Source of the DNA: Azospirillum doebereinerae
Lineage (GTDB): Bacteria; Pseudomonadota; Alphaproteobacteria; Azospirillales; Azospirillaceae
Assembly (NCBI RefSeq): GCF_003989665.1
Contig: NZ_RZIJ01000009.1
Coordinates: forward strand, 62,001-126,000
Length of the DNA: 64,000 bases
Reading direction: 5' to 3'
Position numbers and translations under genes: made by a program. Numbering within the stretch: position 1 is the stretch's first letter; each line of letters begins with the position of its first letter. Of the stretch, positions 52,674 to 63,315 are shown in pieces. Under the pieces are notes generated by a model, which was not told where the DNA came from, searched no databases, and worked only from the letters and a program-made list of their open reading frames with translations.

Positions 52674-53250
52674 CCCGTCTTCCCCGTCCCCATGCGGAAT
52701 GATGTGGGGCGGCGGCGGCGGGATGCCACCGGGGGGAGGAGCGGGGTGGGGAATGGAACGTTTGGAACGTTTGAAACACCGTGGAACAGGGGGCCGGGTT
52801 CTGTTCCATGTTTCACCGGCCGGTCCGCCGCCCCCGGCGCCAAGCGGTTCGCGCGTCCGCTTGCCACGGCTCCCAGCCGTTGGGCCGAAACTGGGATGGC
52901 GGACGCAACGGCAGGCATGGCGGGGCTCCATGGACGACGGGAAGGTCGGCGCCATGATAAAGCCAAATCATGTCAAGTCTGGAGGTTTCGAGAAATTCCC
53001 GGCTCTCCCCAGTGCAGAGGGATTGCCTATGGCGCCAAAGCCCTCTCCCGCCCCGGGAGAGGGAGGGGACCCGCGAAGCGGGGAGGGTGAGGGTCTACCG
53101 GGCGTGGTACGCAATCCATGTCCACCTAGCCCCTCACCCTTCCCATGCTATCGCATGGGCCCCTTCCCTCTCCCGGGGCGGGAGAGGGAACTCCTGCCTG
53201 CCACCGGAGCCCAAAGCCAGCGCCGCCTCCCGGCCTCTCTCCCCTACCGC
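52674..53250. other. Intergenic region with a palindromic repeat and no gene
   Basis: These 577 bases upstream of the MacA-like gene should contain its promoter. The left part (52674-52990) has no credible gene; 53041-53188 is the intergenic palindrome copy C. Open frames here are by-products of high GC. Confidence 0.5.
53041..53188. repeat. Intergenic palindromic repeat, copy C
   Basis: The left arm starts CCCTCTCCCGCCCCGGGAGA and extends to about 53092; the right arm ends with the complement at 53188. Each arm itself forms a hairpin. The tips differ (CCCGCGAAGCGGG left, CCCATGCTATCGCATGGG right), as if compensatory changes kept the pairing. It is related to copies A, B, D, E and F. Confidence 0.8.
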
Positions 53251-53718
53251 CTACTTGGTCCCGAAGGTCTCGTGCCGCACCCGGTCGCCCGGCCGGATGC
53301 CCAGCCGCGCGCTCATCCCACCGTTCAGCTCCAGGATCGCCTTGACCGGCCCGGCCGAGTTGACCGAGTCCAGCGACTGCGGGACCGCGCGCTCGTGGAT
53401 GTTCACGATGCGCCCGTCGGGGCCGATGAACAGCATGTCCAGCGGGATCAGCGTGTTCTTCATCCAGAAGCTGGCCGGGCGGACGCTGTCGTAGATGAAC
53501 AGCATGCCGGCGTCGGCGGCCATGCTCTCGCGGAACATCAGGCCTTGCGCCTGCTGGGCCATCGTCTCCGCCAACTCGATGTCGAAGCGGTAGCGCCCGC
53601 CCGACGCGGTCTCGATGCTCAGGGAGGATTTCTGGAAACTCTCCAGCGCCCCGGCCGGCAACGCCGCCGCCAGCAGCAGAAACACGGCCGCCACACCCCG
53701 CAGCACCCAACCGGCCAT
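53251..53718 (-). CDS. DUF192 exported protein
   Basis: This is a 155-residue protein with signal peptide AGWVLRGVAAVFLLLAAALP, mature after AGALE. The DUF192 core: IELAETMAQQAQGLMFRESM, GMLFIYDSVRPASFWMKNTL, IPLDMLFIGPDGRIVNIHER and AILELNGGMSARLGIRPGDR. The family folds as a small beta barrel of unknown function, usually periplasmic. It ends about 60 bp before the palindrome, and 43 bp separate its start from kdsA, so the two may be co-transcribed. Confidence 0.92.
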   Translation of the reverse strand: MAGWVLRGVAAVFLLLAAALPAGALESFQKSSLSIETASGGRYRFDIELAETMAQQAQGLMFRESMAADAGMLFIYDSVRPASFWMKNTLIPLDMLFIGPDGRIVNIHERAVPQSLDSVNSAGPVKAILELNGGMSARLGIRPGDRVRHETFGTK

Positions 53719-53761
53719 CGCGCGTCCCCTGACTTTGTTGGTGGTCGATAACGCCCGGTCC

Positions 53762-54589
53762 TTACGCCTTCGCCAGACGGTCGAAGGCCTGGAGCCGCGC
53801 CAGCAGGGCCGGCATCTCCTTCAGCGGGACCATGTTCGGGCCGTCGCTGGGGGCGCAGTCCGGATTCTCGTGGGTCTCCATGAAGACCGCCGCCACGCCG
53901 ACCGCGATGGCCGCGCGGGCCAGCACCGGCACGAACTCCCGCTGGCCGCCCGACGTCGTCCCCTGCCCGCCCGGCTGCTGCACCGAATGGGTGGCGTCGA
54001 ACACCACCGGGAAGCCGGTCTCCGCCATGATCGGCAGCGCGCGCATGTCCGACACCAGCGTGTTGTAGCCGAAGCTGGCGCCGCGCTCGCACAGCAGCAC
54101 CCGCTCGTTGCCCGACGCCACCAGCTTGGCCGCGACGTTCTTCATGTCCCACGGCGCCAGGAACTGGCCCTTCTTGACGTTCACCGCCCGGCCGGTTTCG
54201 GCGGCGGCGATCAGAAGGTCGGTCTGGCGGCACAGGAAGGCCGGGATCTGGAGCACGTCCACGGCTTCGGCCACCGGGGCGCATTGCGCGGCGTCGTGCA
54301 CGTCGGTGATGACCGGGCAGCCGAAGGTCTCGCGGATCTCCGAGAAGATCGGCAGCGCCTTGTCCATGCCGAGACCGCGCGCCGTGGTGATCGAGGTGCG
54401 GTTGGCCTTGTCGAAGCTCGACTTGTAGATCAGCCCGATGCCCAGCGCCCTGGTGATCTCCGACAGCGCCGACGCGGTCTCCAGCGCATGGTCGCGGCTC
54501 TCCATCTGGCAGGGGCCGGCGAGCAGCACGAAGGGGCGGTCGTTGGCGATGGTCAGGTCGCCGATCTGGACCGTGCGCGGGGTGGTCAT
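53762..54589 (-). CDS. kdsA: 3-deoxy-8-phosphooctulonate (KDO-8-P) synthase
   Basis: This is a 275-residue enzyme. Start [20 protein letters not shown] at 54589 with GGAG upstream. Signature motifs: [94 protein letters not shown] and [13 protein letters not shown]. It condenses PEP with arabinose-5-phosphate to give KDO-8-P for lipopolysaccharide core. The family has metal-dependent and metal-independent classes; I have not tried to assign one here. Confidence 0.96.
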   Translation of the reverse strand: MTTPRTVQIGDLTIANDRPFVLLAGPCQMESRDHALETASALSEITRALGIGLIYKSSFDKANRTSITTARGLGMDKALPIFSEIRETFGCPVITDVHDAAQCAPVAEAVDVLQIPAFLCRQTDLLIAAAETGRAVNVKKGQFLAPWDMKNVAAKLVASGNERVLLCERGASFGYNTLVSDMRALPIMAETGFPVVFDATHSVQQPGGQGTTSGGQREFVPVLARAAIAVGVAAVFMETHENPDCAPSDGPNMVPLKEMPALLARLQAFDRLAKA

Positions 54590-54695
54590 GGGCGGGGAAC
54601 TCCAGGCAAAACGAAGCGAGAGGGCTGGCCCGCCCTCTCGCGCTCTCCGGGGCAAGGGCCGGTGGCCCTTGCATCCCATTAATGAGGGGGGCGGG

Positions 54696-55391
54696 TCAAC
54701 TCAGATGCGTGCGGAAGAACTCGACGGTCAGGCGGTTGGCCTCGTCGGCCGCCGCCGCGTCGTAATGCTCGCCGCCGGGACGGGCGAAGGCGTGGTCCAT
54801 GCCGGGATAGACCTTCGCGGTGATCCAGCTGTTGCCCGCCACCCCGGCCAGCAGCGCGTCGCGCTTTTCGGGGGAGGAGAACTTGTCCTGCTCGGCCACG
54901 TGCAGCAGCAGGGGCTTCTTGATGCCGGGCGCCTCGCCCAGCAGGCCGTCCAGCCCGACGCCGTAGAAGCCGACGTTGGCGTCGGCGTCCGACCGCGCCG
55001 CCATCAGGAAGGCCAGCCGCCCGCCCAGGCAATAGCCGACGCTGCCCGCCTTGCCGGTGCAGTCGCCCTGCGTGCGCAGCCAGCCCAGCGTCGCGATCAG
55101 GTCGTCGACCGCCTTGTCCTGGTCCAGGCCGTTCATGTAGGCGAAGGCCTGATTCCATTCCTCCTCGGTCTTGTCGGTCAGTTGCACGCCCGGCTTCTGG
55201 CGCCAGAACAGGTCCGGGCACACCGCCAGAAAGCCCTGCGCCGCGTACTCGTCGCACAGCTCGCGCATCACCGCGTTGACGCCGAAGATCTCCTGGATCA
55301 CCACCAGCCCGCCCGCCGGAGCCACCGACGGCTTGGCGACATAGGCGGAGAAGCGGCCACCGTCGGCGGCGTCGATCGTAACCTCGGACAT
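54696..55391 (-). CDS. Dienelactone hydrolase family protein
   Basis: This is a 231-residue alpha/beta hydrolase. Start [20 protein letters not shown] at 55391. Motifs: [20 protein letters not shown] (strand and oxyanion-hole region), nucleophile Cys in [11 protein letters not shown], Asp in [10 protein letters not shown] and His in [20 protein letters not shown]. The Cys-Asp-His triad is that of carboxymethylenebutenolidase. Similar proteins are widespread without ring-cleavage genes, as here, so the true substrate is uncertain. Confidence 0.92.
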   Translation of the reverse strand: MSEVTIDAADGGRFSAYVAKPSVAPAGGLVVIQEIFGVNAVMRELCDEYAAQGFLAVCPDLFWRQKPGVQLTDKTEEEWNQAFAYMNGLDQDKAVDDLIATLGWLRTQGDCTGKAGSVGYCLGGRLAFLMAARSDADANVGFYGVGLDGLLGEAPGIKKPLLLHVAEQDKFSSPEKRDALLAGVAGNSWITAKVYPGMDHAFARPGGEHYDAAAADEANRLTVEFFRTHLS

Positions 55392-55493
55392 GAGGGTCCA
55401 TCCTCCCTGGTTTGCAAAGCCGCCCCTGATATGGGGCGTCGCCGCCAAACGGCACCTCCCTCTTCGCACAGGAGCGCTGACGTGAGCGGGTGC

Positions 55494-55603
55494 TTGCCCC
55501 CTCCCCGACCCTCCCCCGCCTCTGGCGGGAGAGGGGGCCTTGTGGGACGGCGGCGGCAGTCCCCTCTCCCGCCAAAGGCGGGGGAGGGTTAGGGAGGGGG
55601 CAA
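55494..55603. repeat. Intergenic palindromic repeat, copy D
   Basis: TTGCCCCCTCCCCGACCCTC at 55494 pairs with the end at 55603 (complement of TTGCCCCCTCCCTAACCCTC). Inner arms are CCCCCGCC...GGCGGGAGAGGGG-type. The central loop (GGACGGCGGCGGCAG) differs from copies B, E and F. Confidence 0.82.
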
Positions 55604-55623
55604 ACCGGCACGCTCCCGGCCGG

Positions 55624-55662
55624 AAAACGAAAACCCCCGCCTCCAGGGGAGGCGGGGGTTTT
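55624..55662 (-). terminator. Intrinsic terminator of pyrG
   Basis: A perfect 15-bp stem (AAAACCCCCGCCTCC at 55630-55644 with its complement at 55648-55662) has a 3-nt loop. On the minus strand it is followed by GTTTTCC. It lies 25 bp after the pyrG stop. Confidence 0.85.
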
Positions 55663-55686
55663 GGGTCCGTCGATGCAGCGCCCGGA

Positions 55687-57399
<1,713 letters not shown>

Positions 57400-57408
57400 T
57401 CAAAAGAA

Positions 57409-57435
57409 AGAGGCGGCTTCTGGGAGGCCGCCTCT
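57409..57435 (-). terminator. Intrinsic terminator of secG
   Basis: A 9-bp stem AGAGGCGGC (57409-57417) with its complement (57427-57435); on the minus strand it is followed by TTTCTTTTG. It is 39 bp past the secG stop. Confidence 0.78.
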
Positions 57436-57473
57436 GTTGTTCGCACCCGTGTGCCCCGTGGAGCGGTCGCCCG

Positions 57474-57809
57474 TTACTGGGCGACCGGCGGCGCGGGTTG
57501 CGCGGGCGGCGCCGGCTGGGCCGGAGCCGTCGGCTGGGCCGGGATGCCGGCGGGCATCGTGTCGATGATCGAGGTCGGGCGCGAATGGCCGCCGGCCAGG
57601 ATCGCCAGCACGATGCTGGTCAGGAAGAAGACGCCGGCCAGGATGCCGGTGGTGCGGGTCAGCAGGTTGGCCGTGCCGCGGGTGCTCATCATGCCGCCCA
57701 TGGTGCCGCCGCCGACCCCCAGCCCGCCGCCTTCCGACCGCTGGACCAGAATCACGCCGACCAACGCCACCGCGATCAACAGGTGAATAACGAGAAGCAC
57801 CGATTCCAT
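57474..57809 (-). CDS. secG: Preprotein translocase subunit SecG
   Basis: This is a 111-residue protein. Start MESVLLVIHLLIAVALVGVI at 57809; two membrane helices with the cytoplasmic loop LVQRSEGGGLGVGGGTMGGM and then LLTRTTGILAGVFFLTSIVL. The C-terminal tail is a Pro/Ala/Gln repeat (PAQPTAPAQPAPPAQPAPPV), common in alphaproteobacteria. It assists SecYE in protein export. It follows tpiA closely, the usual tpiA-secG order. Confidence 0.95.
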   Translation of the reverse strand: MESVLLVIHLLIAVALVGVILVQRSEGGGLGVGGGTMGGMMSTRGTANLLTRTTGILAGVFFLTSIVLAILAGGHSRPTSIIDTMPAGIPAQPTAPAQPAPPAQPAPPVAQ

Positions 57810-57930
57810 GCGAAGCCTATCCCCACCCGAAGCAAGATCAACTGGCCCGAAAATCGAACAGCGCGCCACAGGCCGTCTCATGGGCCCGTGGCGCGCGCCC
57901 ACTGTTTGTACCGCGCCGCCGCGCGATATG

Positions 57931-58686
57931 CTAGCGGCAACTCGTCGCGATGGCCCAGAAATCGTCGGCCTTCAGCGCGGCCCCGCCGACCAGCGCGCCG
58001 TCGACGTTCTCCACCGCCATCAGTTCCGCCGCGTTGCCCGGCTTGACCGAACCGCCGTAGAGGATCAGGACCTTGGCCGGGTCGGCGATCTTGCCGTCCA
58101 GCGTGGCGCGGATGTTGGCGTGCATCGCCTTGACGTCGTCCGGCGTCGCGGTCTTGCCGGTGCCGATGGCCCAGACCGGCTCGTAGGCGATCACCGTGTT
58201 GGCGGCGGTGGCCCCGGCGGGGATCGAGCCGGCGAGCTGGCCGGAGACCACGGCATCGGCCTGGCCGGCGTCGCGCTGCGCCTCGGTCTCGCCGACGCAG
58301 ACGATGGCGATCAGGCCCTCCTTGTGGGCGGCGGCGGCCTTGGCGGCGATCAGCGCGTCGGCCTCCGCGTGGTCGGCGCGGCGCTCCGAATGGCCGAGGA
58401 TGACGTAGCGGCAGCCGGCGTCGGTCAGCATCGTCGGGGCCACGTCGCCGGTGTGGGCGCCCGAGGTCTTGGGCGCGCAATCCTGGCCGCCCAGCGCCAG
58501 CGGGCTGTCCTTGATCGCCTCGCCGACCGGGAACAGCAGCGGGAAGGGCGGGCAGACCAGCAGGTCGAACGGCACCGCGCCGGCGCCCTTCAGCCGCCCC
58601 GCGAGGTCCGACGCCAGGGCCAGCCCGTCGGCCTTCAGCCCGTTCATCTTCCAGTTTCCAGCGATCAGCTTCCGGCGCTCGGTCAT
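57931..58686 (-). CDS. tpiA: Triosephosphate isomerase
   Basis: This is a 251-residue TIM. Active-site residues seen: Lys in [10 protein letters not shown], His in [10 protein letters not shown] and Glu in [20 protein letters not shown]; the phosphate loop is [26 protein letters not shown] lies 5-10 bases before the ATG. It interconverts dihydroxyacetone phosphate and glyceraldehyde-3-phosphate. It is the first gene of a tpiA-secG unit. Confidence 0.97.
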   Translation of the reverse strand: MTERRKLIAGNWKMNGLKADGLALASDLAGRLKGAGAVPFDLLVCPPFPLLFPVGEAIKDSPLALGGQDCAPKTSGAHTGDVAPTMLTDAGCRYVILGHSERRADHAEADALIAAKAAAAHKEGLIAIVCVGETEAQRDAGQADAVVSGQLAGSIPAGATAANTVIAYEPVWAIGTGKTATPDDVKAMHANIRATLDGKIADPAKVLILYGGSVKPGNAAELMAVENVDGALVGGAALKADDFWAIATSCR

Positions 58687-58750
58687 CGTGTTTCCTCGTT
58701 TTTATCGGTCGTTTTGGGTCCCGGGCGGGGGTGTGGACGTTCGGCCCCGG

Positions 58751-58863
58751 TTGCCCCCTCCCCATCCCTCCCCCGCCTGCGGCGGGAGAGGGGGCCGGAG
58801 CCTTGTCGGCGTTCGGCGGAGTTCCCTCTCCCGCAACGCGGGGGAGGGTTAGGGAGGAGGCAA
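58751..58863. repeat. Intergenic palindromic repeat, copy E
   Basis: TTGCCCCCTCCCCATCCCTC at 58751 pairs with the end at 58863. The centre GCCTTGTCGGCGTTCGGCGG is shared with copies B and F, giving the element a direction. It lies upstream of tpiA in the gap to the next minus-strand gene. Confidence 0.82.
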
Positions 58864-58976
58864 ACCGTGGCGGAACGTCCACAATCCCGCTCAGAGCCTT
58901 CTAGCAAGCGCGAACGGGGATTTCCATCCACCCGACGGCGGCGGCGCGACGCCTTATGGCCGAACGCCAAAAGGAA

Positions 58977-59010
58977 AAGGCATGGATCGGCCGACGCCCA
59001 TCCATGCCTT
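58977..59010 (-). terminator. Intrinsic terminator of the small lipoprotein gene
   Basis: An 11-bp stem AAGGCATGGAT (58977-58987) with its complement (59000-59010). On the minus strand it is followed by TTCCTTTTGG. It lies 30 bp after the stop at 59040. Confidence 0.78.
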
Positions 59011-59039
59011 CTTTCACCCACCCGAAACGGAAAGGACCG

Positions 59040-59414
59040 TCAGCGCGCCGCGTTGCAGCGGTCGAAGCACTGGCGCAGCTGGTAGCCGCAATTGTCCGAC
59101 GGCGAGAAGGGGTTGCTGGAATCCGGCCGCTCCAGGCCGCTCTGGGTGCGGGCGGCGACCGAGTCCATGCAGACGTTGTGACCGCGCTCGCATTGCTGGC
59201 GGCAGCTGCCGCCGGCGGTGACGTCGCCGCCGTCCAGACGCAACGACTGGTCGTCCGGACCCGGGGTGCCGCGCGGCGCCGTCACCGCCTGGCTCTGGGT
59301 CGCGGTGGGGGTGGTGACCGTGGCGGCGCGCCGGGCGGGGGCTTCGGCGCAGGCCGACAGGCCCAGCAAGGCAAGGGCGACCAGCGGAGCGAAAAGGCGG
59401 TTCGGGCGGAACAT
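59040..59414 (-). CDS. Small Cys-rich lipoprotein of unknown function
   Basis: This is a 124-residue protein from MFRPNRLFAPLVALALLGLS at 59414; lipobox LSAC. A Thr/Pro-rich linker (RRAATVTTPTATQSQAV) is followed by a C-terminal domain with six cysteines in three pairs: SCRQQCERGHNVCMDS and NCGYQLRQCFDRCNAAR. The CxxxC spacing suggests disulfides or a helical hairpin of coiled-coil-helix type. It is anchored to a membrane in the envelope. I do not recognise the family. Confidence 0.8.
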   Translation of the reverse strand: MFRPNRLFAPLVALALLGLSACAEAPARRAATVTTPTATQSQAVTAPRGTPGPDDQSLRLDGGDVTAGGSCRQQCERGHNVCMDSVAARTQSGLERPDSSNPFSPSDNCGYQLRQCFDRCNAAR

Positions 59415-59534
59415 TGCGGCGACAGCTCCTATTGTTCTTGTTACGAAGATGCGGACCGGCATGACGGATTGCCACACCCACTGGACCATCCCCGGTTCGG
59501 TCTCCAATATGCCGGGAACTTGCGTGAGAAGGGA

Positions 59535-59819
59535 ATGACCCAAATGACATCGAACAATGGGCCTGGGAACAATGGGAGTGGCCCGTCCCGTCGCACCCCC
59601 AAGCTGCTGTTCGCCGGGCTGCTGGTGATCGGGCTGCTGATGCTGGTGGCGCGCACCGTGGCGCGGCCCGACGTGAGCGTCGCCGAGATGGTGTTCCCGG
59701 CGCTGGGCGGCCTCGCCATCGCCGCCGCCATCGTCGTCATCGTGCGGCGCGACCGCCAGGAGCGCGACTCGCTGCCGCCCAACGCGCGCAGCCGCCAGGA
59801 CCAGGGGATGCCGCGCTGA
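59535..59819 (+). CDS. Small membrane protein with two helices
   Basis: It has 94 residues from MTQMTSNNGPGNNGSGPSRR; ATG 59544 is an alternative with AAGGGA at better spacing. Helix 1 is LLFAGLLVIGLLMLVARTVA and helix 2 LGGLAIAAAIVVIVRR. The tail is charged (RDRQERDSLPPNARSRQDQG). Both termini are probably cytoplasmic. No known family is recognised. It is divergent from the lipoprotein gene, and its stop is 15 bp from that of the convergent YqaA gene. Confidence 0.65.
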   Translation: MTQMTSNNGPGNNGSGPSRRTPKLLFAGLLVIGLLMLVARTVARPDVSVAEMVFPALGGLAIAAAIVVIVRRDRQERDSLPPNARSRQDQGMPR

Positions 59820-59834
59820 GCGGCATCGCGCCCG

Positions 59835-60413
59835 TCAGACGAACTTGAAGCTGAGCAGGCCGCCGACCACGACGACCAGCAAAATGGTCGTCACCAGCAT
59901 CAGCCGCTTCTCGATGATGGTCTGCACCTGCGGCCCGTAGAAGTGGAGCAGGATGGCGATCATGTAGAACCGCGAGAAGCGCGCGACGATCGAGCAGAGG
60001 ATGAACACCGTCAGGTCGAGATGCGCGAAGCCGGCGGTGATCGTCAGCAGCTTGTAGGGGATGGGCGTGACGCCCTTGAGGATCAGGAACCAGGGACCGA
60101 ACTCGGTGAACATTTCCTGGAACCGGTGGAACGACTCCTGCGCGTTGTAGAAGTCGATGATCAGCCGGCCGACGCTCTCGAACAGGTAGAAGCCCAGCGC
60201 GTAGCCCAGCAGCCCGCCGAGCAGCGAGGCGAGCGCGCAGACGTTCGTGTAGAACCACAGCTTCTTGGGCTTGGCCAGACACATCGGCACCAGCATGACG
60301 TCCGGCGGCAGCGGAAAGAACGAGCTTTCGGCGAAGGAGATCGCCGACATCCACCAAACGGCGTCGTCGCGCGCCGCCAAGCGCTGGATCCGGTTGTAAA
60401 GAGAACGCAACAT
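59835..60413 (-). CDS. YqaA/DedA-family inner-membrane protein
   Basis: This is a 192-residue protein. Start MLRSLYNRIQRLAARDDAVW at 60413. SAISFAESSFFPLPPDVMLV contains the family Glu/Pro motif on the re-entrant loop; then LLGGLLGYALGFYLFESVGR, GPWFLILKGVTPIPYKLLTI and SIVARFSRFYMIAILLHFYG with the conserved Arg. Helices are four to five. DedA relatives are lipid scramblases/flippases for carrier lipids; the YqaA subgroup is less studied. No partner is seen. Confidence 0.92.
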   Translation of the reverse strand: MLRSLYNRIQRLAARDDAVWWMSAISFAESSFFPLPPDVMLVPMCLAKPKKLWFYTNVCALASLLGGLLGYALGFYLFESVGRLIIDFYNAQESFHRFQEMFTEFGPWFLILKGVTPIPYKLLTITAGFAHLDLTVFILCSIVARFSRFYMIAILLHFYGPQVQTIIEKRLMLVTTILLVVVVGGLLSFKFV

Positions 60414-60435
60414 TCTGATGGCCACATATGAGAAA

Positions 60436-60466
60436 ACCCTTCCTCCGGGGGAACCGAAGGAAGGGT
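60436..60466 (-). terminator. Intrinsic terminator of the alpha operon
   Basis: The stem ACCCTTCCT (60436-60444) pairs with AGGAAGGGT (60458-60466); on the minus strand TTTTC follows. It lies 76 bp past the rplQ stop. A second small hairpin (GAGGCTC/GAGCCTC near 60518) precedes it. Confidence 0.75.
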
Positions 60467-60541
60467 CGGACAATCGACTACAGCGGTCGCCGCCCCTCGC
60501 GGGACAACGACGGGAAGGAGGCTCCGAAGAGCCTCACCCCT

Positions 60542-60973
60542 TTACTCCTGGCCTTCGGCCTCGTCGCCCTCGACGGCGTCCTGCGTCGGGCCGGAATCCA
60601 GGCCCTTGGCGTTGACGTCGCGGTCAACCAGCTCGATCACGGCCATGTCGGCGGCGTCGCCGTAGCGGAAGCCGGCCTTCAGGACGCGGCTGTAGCCACC
60701 CTGGCGGTCCTTGTAGCGGTCGGCCAGAACGGTGAACAGCTTGGTGACCATCTCGTTGTCGCGCAGCTGCGCGTAGGCGAGACGGCGGTTGGCCAGGCCA
60801 CCCTTCTTGCCGAGCGTGATCAGCTTGTCGATGATCGGACGCATTTCCTTGGCCTTGGGCAAGGTCGTCTTGATCTGCTCGTGCTTGATCACCGCGTTCG
60901 CCATGTTCGAGAACATGGCCTTGCGGTGGCTCGAGGTCTTGCTGAGCTTACGTCCAGAAACGCCGTGACGCAT
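60542..60973 (-). CDS. rplQ: 50S ribosomal protein L17
   Basis: This 143-residue L17 starts [20 protein letters not shown]. Conserved parts: [24 protein letters not shown] stretch ([18 protein letters not shown]), [20 protein letters not shown] and [20 protein letters not shown]. The tail after residue 125 is acidic (EGDEAEGQE). It sits near the peptide exit tunnel. It is the last gene of the alpha operon, but 244 bp including a palindromic repeat separate it from rpoA. Confidence 0.97.
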   Translation of the reverse strand: MRHGVSGRKLSKTSSHRKAMFSNMANAVIKHEQIKTTLPKAKEMRPIIDKLITLGKKGGLANRRLAYAQLRDNEMVTKLFTVLADRYKDRQGGYSRVLKAGFRYGDAADMAVIELVDRDVNAKGLDSGPTQDAVEGDEAEGQE

Positions 60974-61091
60974 GGCGGTCCTCCTTCATGGCTTGGCCCC
61001 CCTCGGGGAGCCGATCGTGAACCCCGCCGCCCAGGCCTAGGGCTGGTACGGCAACGGGGACGGGCCGGATGGCCCTTGGGTAAAGAGAGCG

Positions 61092-61202
61092 GCCCCCTCC
61101 CCAATCCCTCCCCCGCTTGCGCGGGAGAGGGGGCCGGACGCTTGTCGGCGCTCGGCAGAGTTCCCTCTCCCGCCGAAGGCGGGGGAGGGCTAGGGAGGGG
61201 GC
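61092..61202. repeat. Intergenic palindromic repeat, copy F (within the alpha operon)
   Basis: GCCCCCTCCCCAATCCCTCC at 61092 pairs with the end at 61202. The centre CGCTTGTCGGCGCTCGGCAG matches copy E closely. It lies between the rpoA stop and the rplQ start and must be transcribed if the operon is read through, giving a very stable stem in the mRNA. Confidence 0.82.
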
Positions 61203-61217
61203 AAAGACTGCCGAGAC

Positions 61218-62234
61218 TTAGTACGGCTCTTCCAGACGCTTGGCCAGTTCCTCGATGTTCTCGGGGGGCCAGTTCGGGATTTCCATACCGAGGTGCAGGC
61301 CCATCTGGGACAGCACTTCCTTGATCTCGTTCAGCGACTTGCGGCCGAAGTTCGGGGTGCGGAGCATCTCCGCCTCCGTCTTCTGCACCAGATCGCCGAT
61401 GTAGACGATGTTGTCGTTCTTGAGGCAGTTGGCCGAACGGACCGACAGTTCCAGCTCGTCCACCTTGCGGAGCAGGTTCTTGTTGAACGGAACCTCCTCG
61501 TGCTTCTCCTCGGAGACGGCGTGCGTCGGCTCCTCGAAGTTGATGAACAGCTGCAGCTGGTCCTGGAGGATGCGGGCGGCGAGCGCCACCGCGTCGTCCG
61601 GCTTCACCGAACCGTTGGTCTCGACGACCATCGTCAGGCGGTCATAATCGGTGACCTGACCGACGCGGGCGTTGTCGACCTTGTAGGAGACCTTGCGGAC
61701 CGGCGAGAACAGCGCGTCGACCGGGATCAGGCCGATGGGGGCGTCCTCGGGACGGTTCTGGCTGGCCGGGACGTAGCCCTTGCCGGTCTCGACCGTCAGT
61801 TCCATGTTCAGCCGCGCGCCGTTGTCCAGCGTGCAGATGACCAGCTCCGGATCCATGACCTGGATGTCGGCGCCGGTCTCGATCATGCCGGCCTTGACCT
61901 CGCCGGGGCCTTCGGCGCGCAGGCGCATGCGCTTGGGGCCGTCGCCGCCCATGCGCAGACCCATCGTCTTGATGTTCAGGACGATGTCGGTCACGTCCTC
62001 GCGGACGCCGGGGATCGACGAGAACTCGTGCAGCACGCCGTCGATGTGGATCGCGGTGACGGCGGCGCCTTGCAGCGAGGACAGCAGAATGCGACGCAGC
62101 GCGTTGCCGAGAGTCAGGCCGAAACCGCGTTCCAGCGGCTCGGCGACCACGGTCGCGAAGCGGTCAACATCGTCGCCGGGCTGGATGTCCAGCTTGTTCG
62201 GCTTAATCAGTTCCTGCCAGTTCTTCTGAAGCAC
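61218..62234 (-). CDS. rpoA: RNA polymerase alpha subunit
   Basis: This is a 338-residue subunit. The N-terminal dimerisation domain has [20 protein letters not shown] and [20 protein letters not shown]; the C-terminal domain starts at [20 protein letters not shown] and contains the UP-element/regulator helix [20 protein letters not shown]. It has a short linker. Standard length. It is the third gene of the alpha operon. Confidence 0.98.
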   Translation of the reverse strand: MLQKNWQELIKPNKLDIQPGDDVDRFATVVAEPLERGFGLTLGNALRRILLSSLQGAAVTAIHIDGVLHEFSSIPGVREDVTDIVLNIKTMGLRMGGDGPKRMRLRAEGPGEVKAGMIETGADIQVMDPELVICTLDNGARLNMELTVETGKGYVPASQNRPEDAPIGLIPVDALFSPVRKVSYKVDNARVGQVTDYDRLTMVVETNGSVKPDDAVALAARILQDQLQLFINFEEPTHAVSEEKHEEVPFNKNLLRKVDELELSVRSANCLKNDNIVYIGDLVQKTEAEMLRTPNFGRKSLNEIKEVLSQMGLHLGMEIPNWPPENIEELAKRLEEPY

Positions 62235-62270
62235 GGATCGACCTCAAGATGCCATCGGGTGAACACGAAC

Positions 62271-62349
62271 CCGCGGGGGCCGGCCGTTCCCATGCTGAGG
62301 AGGCCGCGATGGCTGCGGCCTCCTGTCCCGGAACGGTCGGCCCCCGCGG
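62271..62349. promoter_or_regulatory. Nested hairpin between rpsK and rpoA
   Basis: An outer 20-bp arm (62271-62290) pairs with 62330-62349 with only one G-U. Inside, GGAGGCCGC (62299-62307) pairs with GCGGCCTCC (62315-62323). The whole forms a long two-step stem in the transcript just upstream of the rpoA ribosome-binding site, suggesting attenuation, processing or stabilisation. Confidence 0.7.
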
Positions 62350-62374
62350 GTGCGGAGGCTTTAAAAACGCTGTA

Positions 62375-62773
62375 TCAGACGCGGCGCTTCTTCGGCGGGC
62401 GGACACCGTTGTGGGGGATCGGCGTGACGTCGCGAATCGAGGTGATCTGGAAGCCGACCGACTGGAGGGCGCGCAGGGCGGACTCGCGCCCCGAACCCGG
62501 ACCCTTCACTTCGACTTCCAGGGTCTTCATGCCGTGTTCCTGAGCCTTGCGGCCCGCGTCTTCGGCAGCCACCTGGGCGGCGTAGGGCGTCGACTTGCGC
62601 GAACCCTTGAAGCCCATGGTGCCCGACGACGACCAGGCAATCGTGTTGCCCTGCGCGTCGGTGATGGTGATCATCGTGTTGTTGAACGAGGCGTTCACAT
62701 GCGCGACGCCAGCGGTGATGTTCTTACGCTCACGACGACGCAGACGCTGCGAGGCGGCGGACGGCTTGGCCAT
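62375..62773 (-). CDS. rpsK: 30S ribosomal protein S11
   Basis: This 132-residue S11 starts [20 protein letters not shown]. Conserved parts: [60 protein letters not shown] and [20 protein letters not shown]. It ends VRPPKKRRV. It is a platform protein of the small subunit, 18 bp downstream of rpsM. Confidence 0.98.
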   Translation of the reverse strand: MAKPSAASQRLRRRERKNITAGVAHVNASFNNTMITITDAQGNTIAWSSSGTMGFKGSRKSTPYAAQVAAEDAGRKAQEHGMKTLEVEVKGPGSGRESALRALQSVGFQITSIRDVTPIPHNGVRPPKKRRV

Positions 62774-62791
62774 GGAAGGTAATCCTCTGTC

Positions 62792-63160
62792 TTACTTCTT
62801 CTTGCCGGCGATCGGCTTCGCCGGACCCTTGCGGGTGCGGGCATTGGTGTGGGTGCGCTGGCCGTGGACCGGCAGGCCCTTACGGTGACGCAGGCCGCGG
62901 TAGCAGCCCAGGTCCATCAGACGCTTGATGTTCATCGCGACTTCACGACGCAGGTCGCCCTCGACGCGGTAGTCGGCGTCGATGGTTTCGCGGATCTTCA
63001 GGATCTCGTCGTCGGTCAACTGGTTGACGCGGCGCTCGGCCGGGATGTCCAGCTTCGCGCAGAGTTCCTTGGCCTTGAAGGGGCCGATACCATGGATGTA
63101 GGTCAACCCGATCTCCACACGCTTTTGCGCGGGGATGTTGACGCCAGCAATACGCGCCAC
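62792..63160 (-). CDS. rpsM: 30S ribosomal protein S13
   Basis: This 122-residue S13 is translated from GTG at 63160: [20 protein letters not shown]. The unusual start is fixed by AGGAG 8-12 bases upstream and by the universal N-terminus ARIAGVNIP. Further: [40 protein letters not shown] and [20 protein letters not shown]. It ends AKPIAGKKK. First gene of the alpha operon in this window. Confidence 0.98.
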   Translation of the reverse strand: MARIAGVNIPAQKRVEIGLTYIHGIGPFKAKELCAKLDIPAERRVNQLTDDEILKIRETIDADYRVEGDLRREVAMNIKRLMDLGCYRGLRHRKGLPVHGQRTHTNARTRKGPAKPIAGKKK

Positions 63161-63287
63161 GCCTGCTCTCCTCGATTCCCGTCGACCGCCCGCATGGACG
63201 GCCGCTGATTCACGCGCCCCGATCCAGATCCCCCTGATCTCGGGACGCAAAACGTCGTTCGTACCCTGGTGAGGCACGAGAGGGTGC

Positions 63288-63315
63288 GACTATAGAAAAA
63301 ACCCGGAACTTGTCA
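63288..63315 (-). promoter_or_regulatory. Sigma-70-type promoter of the alpha operon
   Basis: On the minus strand, TTGACA (63315-63310), a 16-base spacer, and TATAGT (63293-63288). It lies about 130 bp before rpsM. Both boxes are close to consensus, fitting a strong housekeeping promoter. Confidence 0.75.

Larger units (their letters stand above)
55392..55686. other. Intergenic region with palindromic repeat and pyrG terminator
   Basis: It contains the promoter side of the hydrolase gene (55392-55490), palindrome copy D and the pyrG terminator. No gene is seen. Confidence 0.6.
58687..59039. other. Intergenic region upstream of tpiA
   Basis: It holds the tpiA promoter, palindrome copy E and the terminator of the lipoprotein gene. 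No gene seen. Confidence 0.55.
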
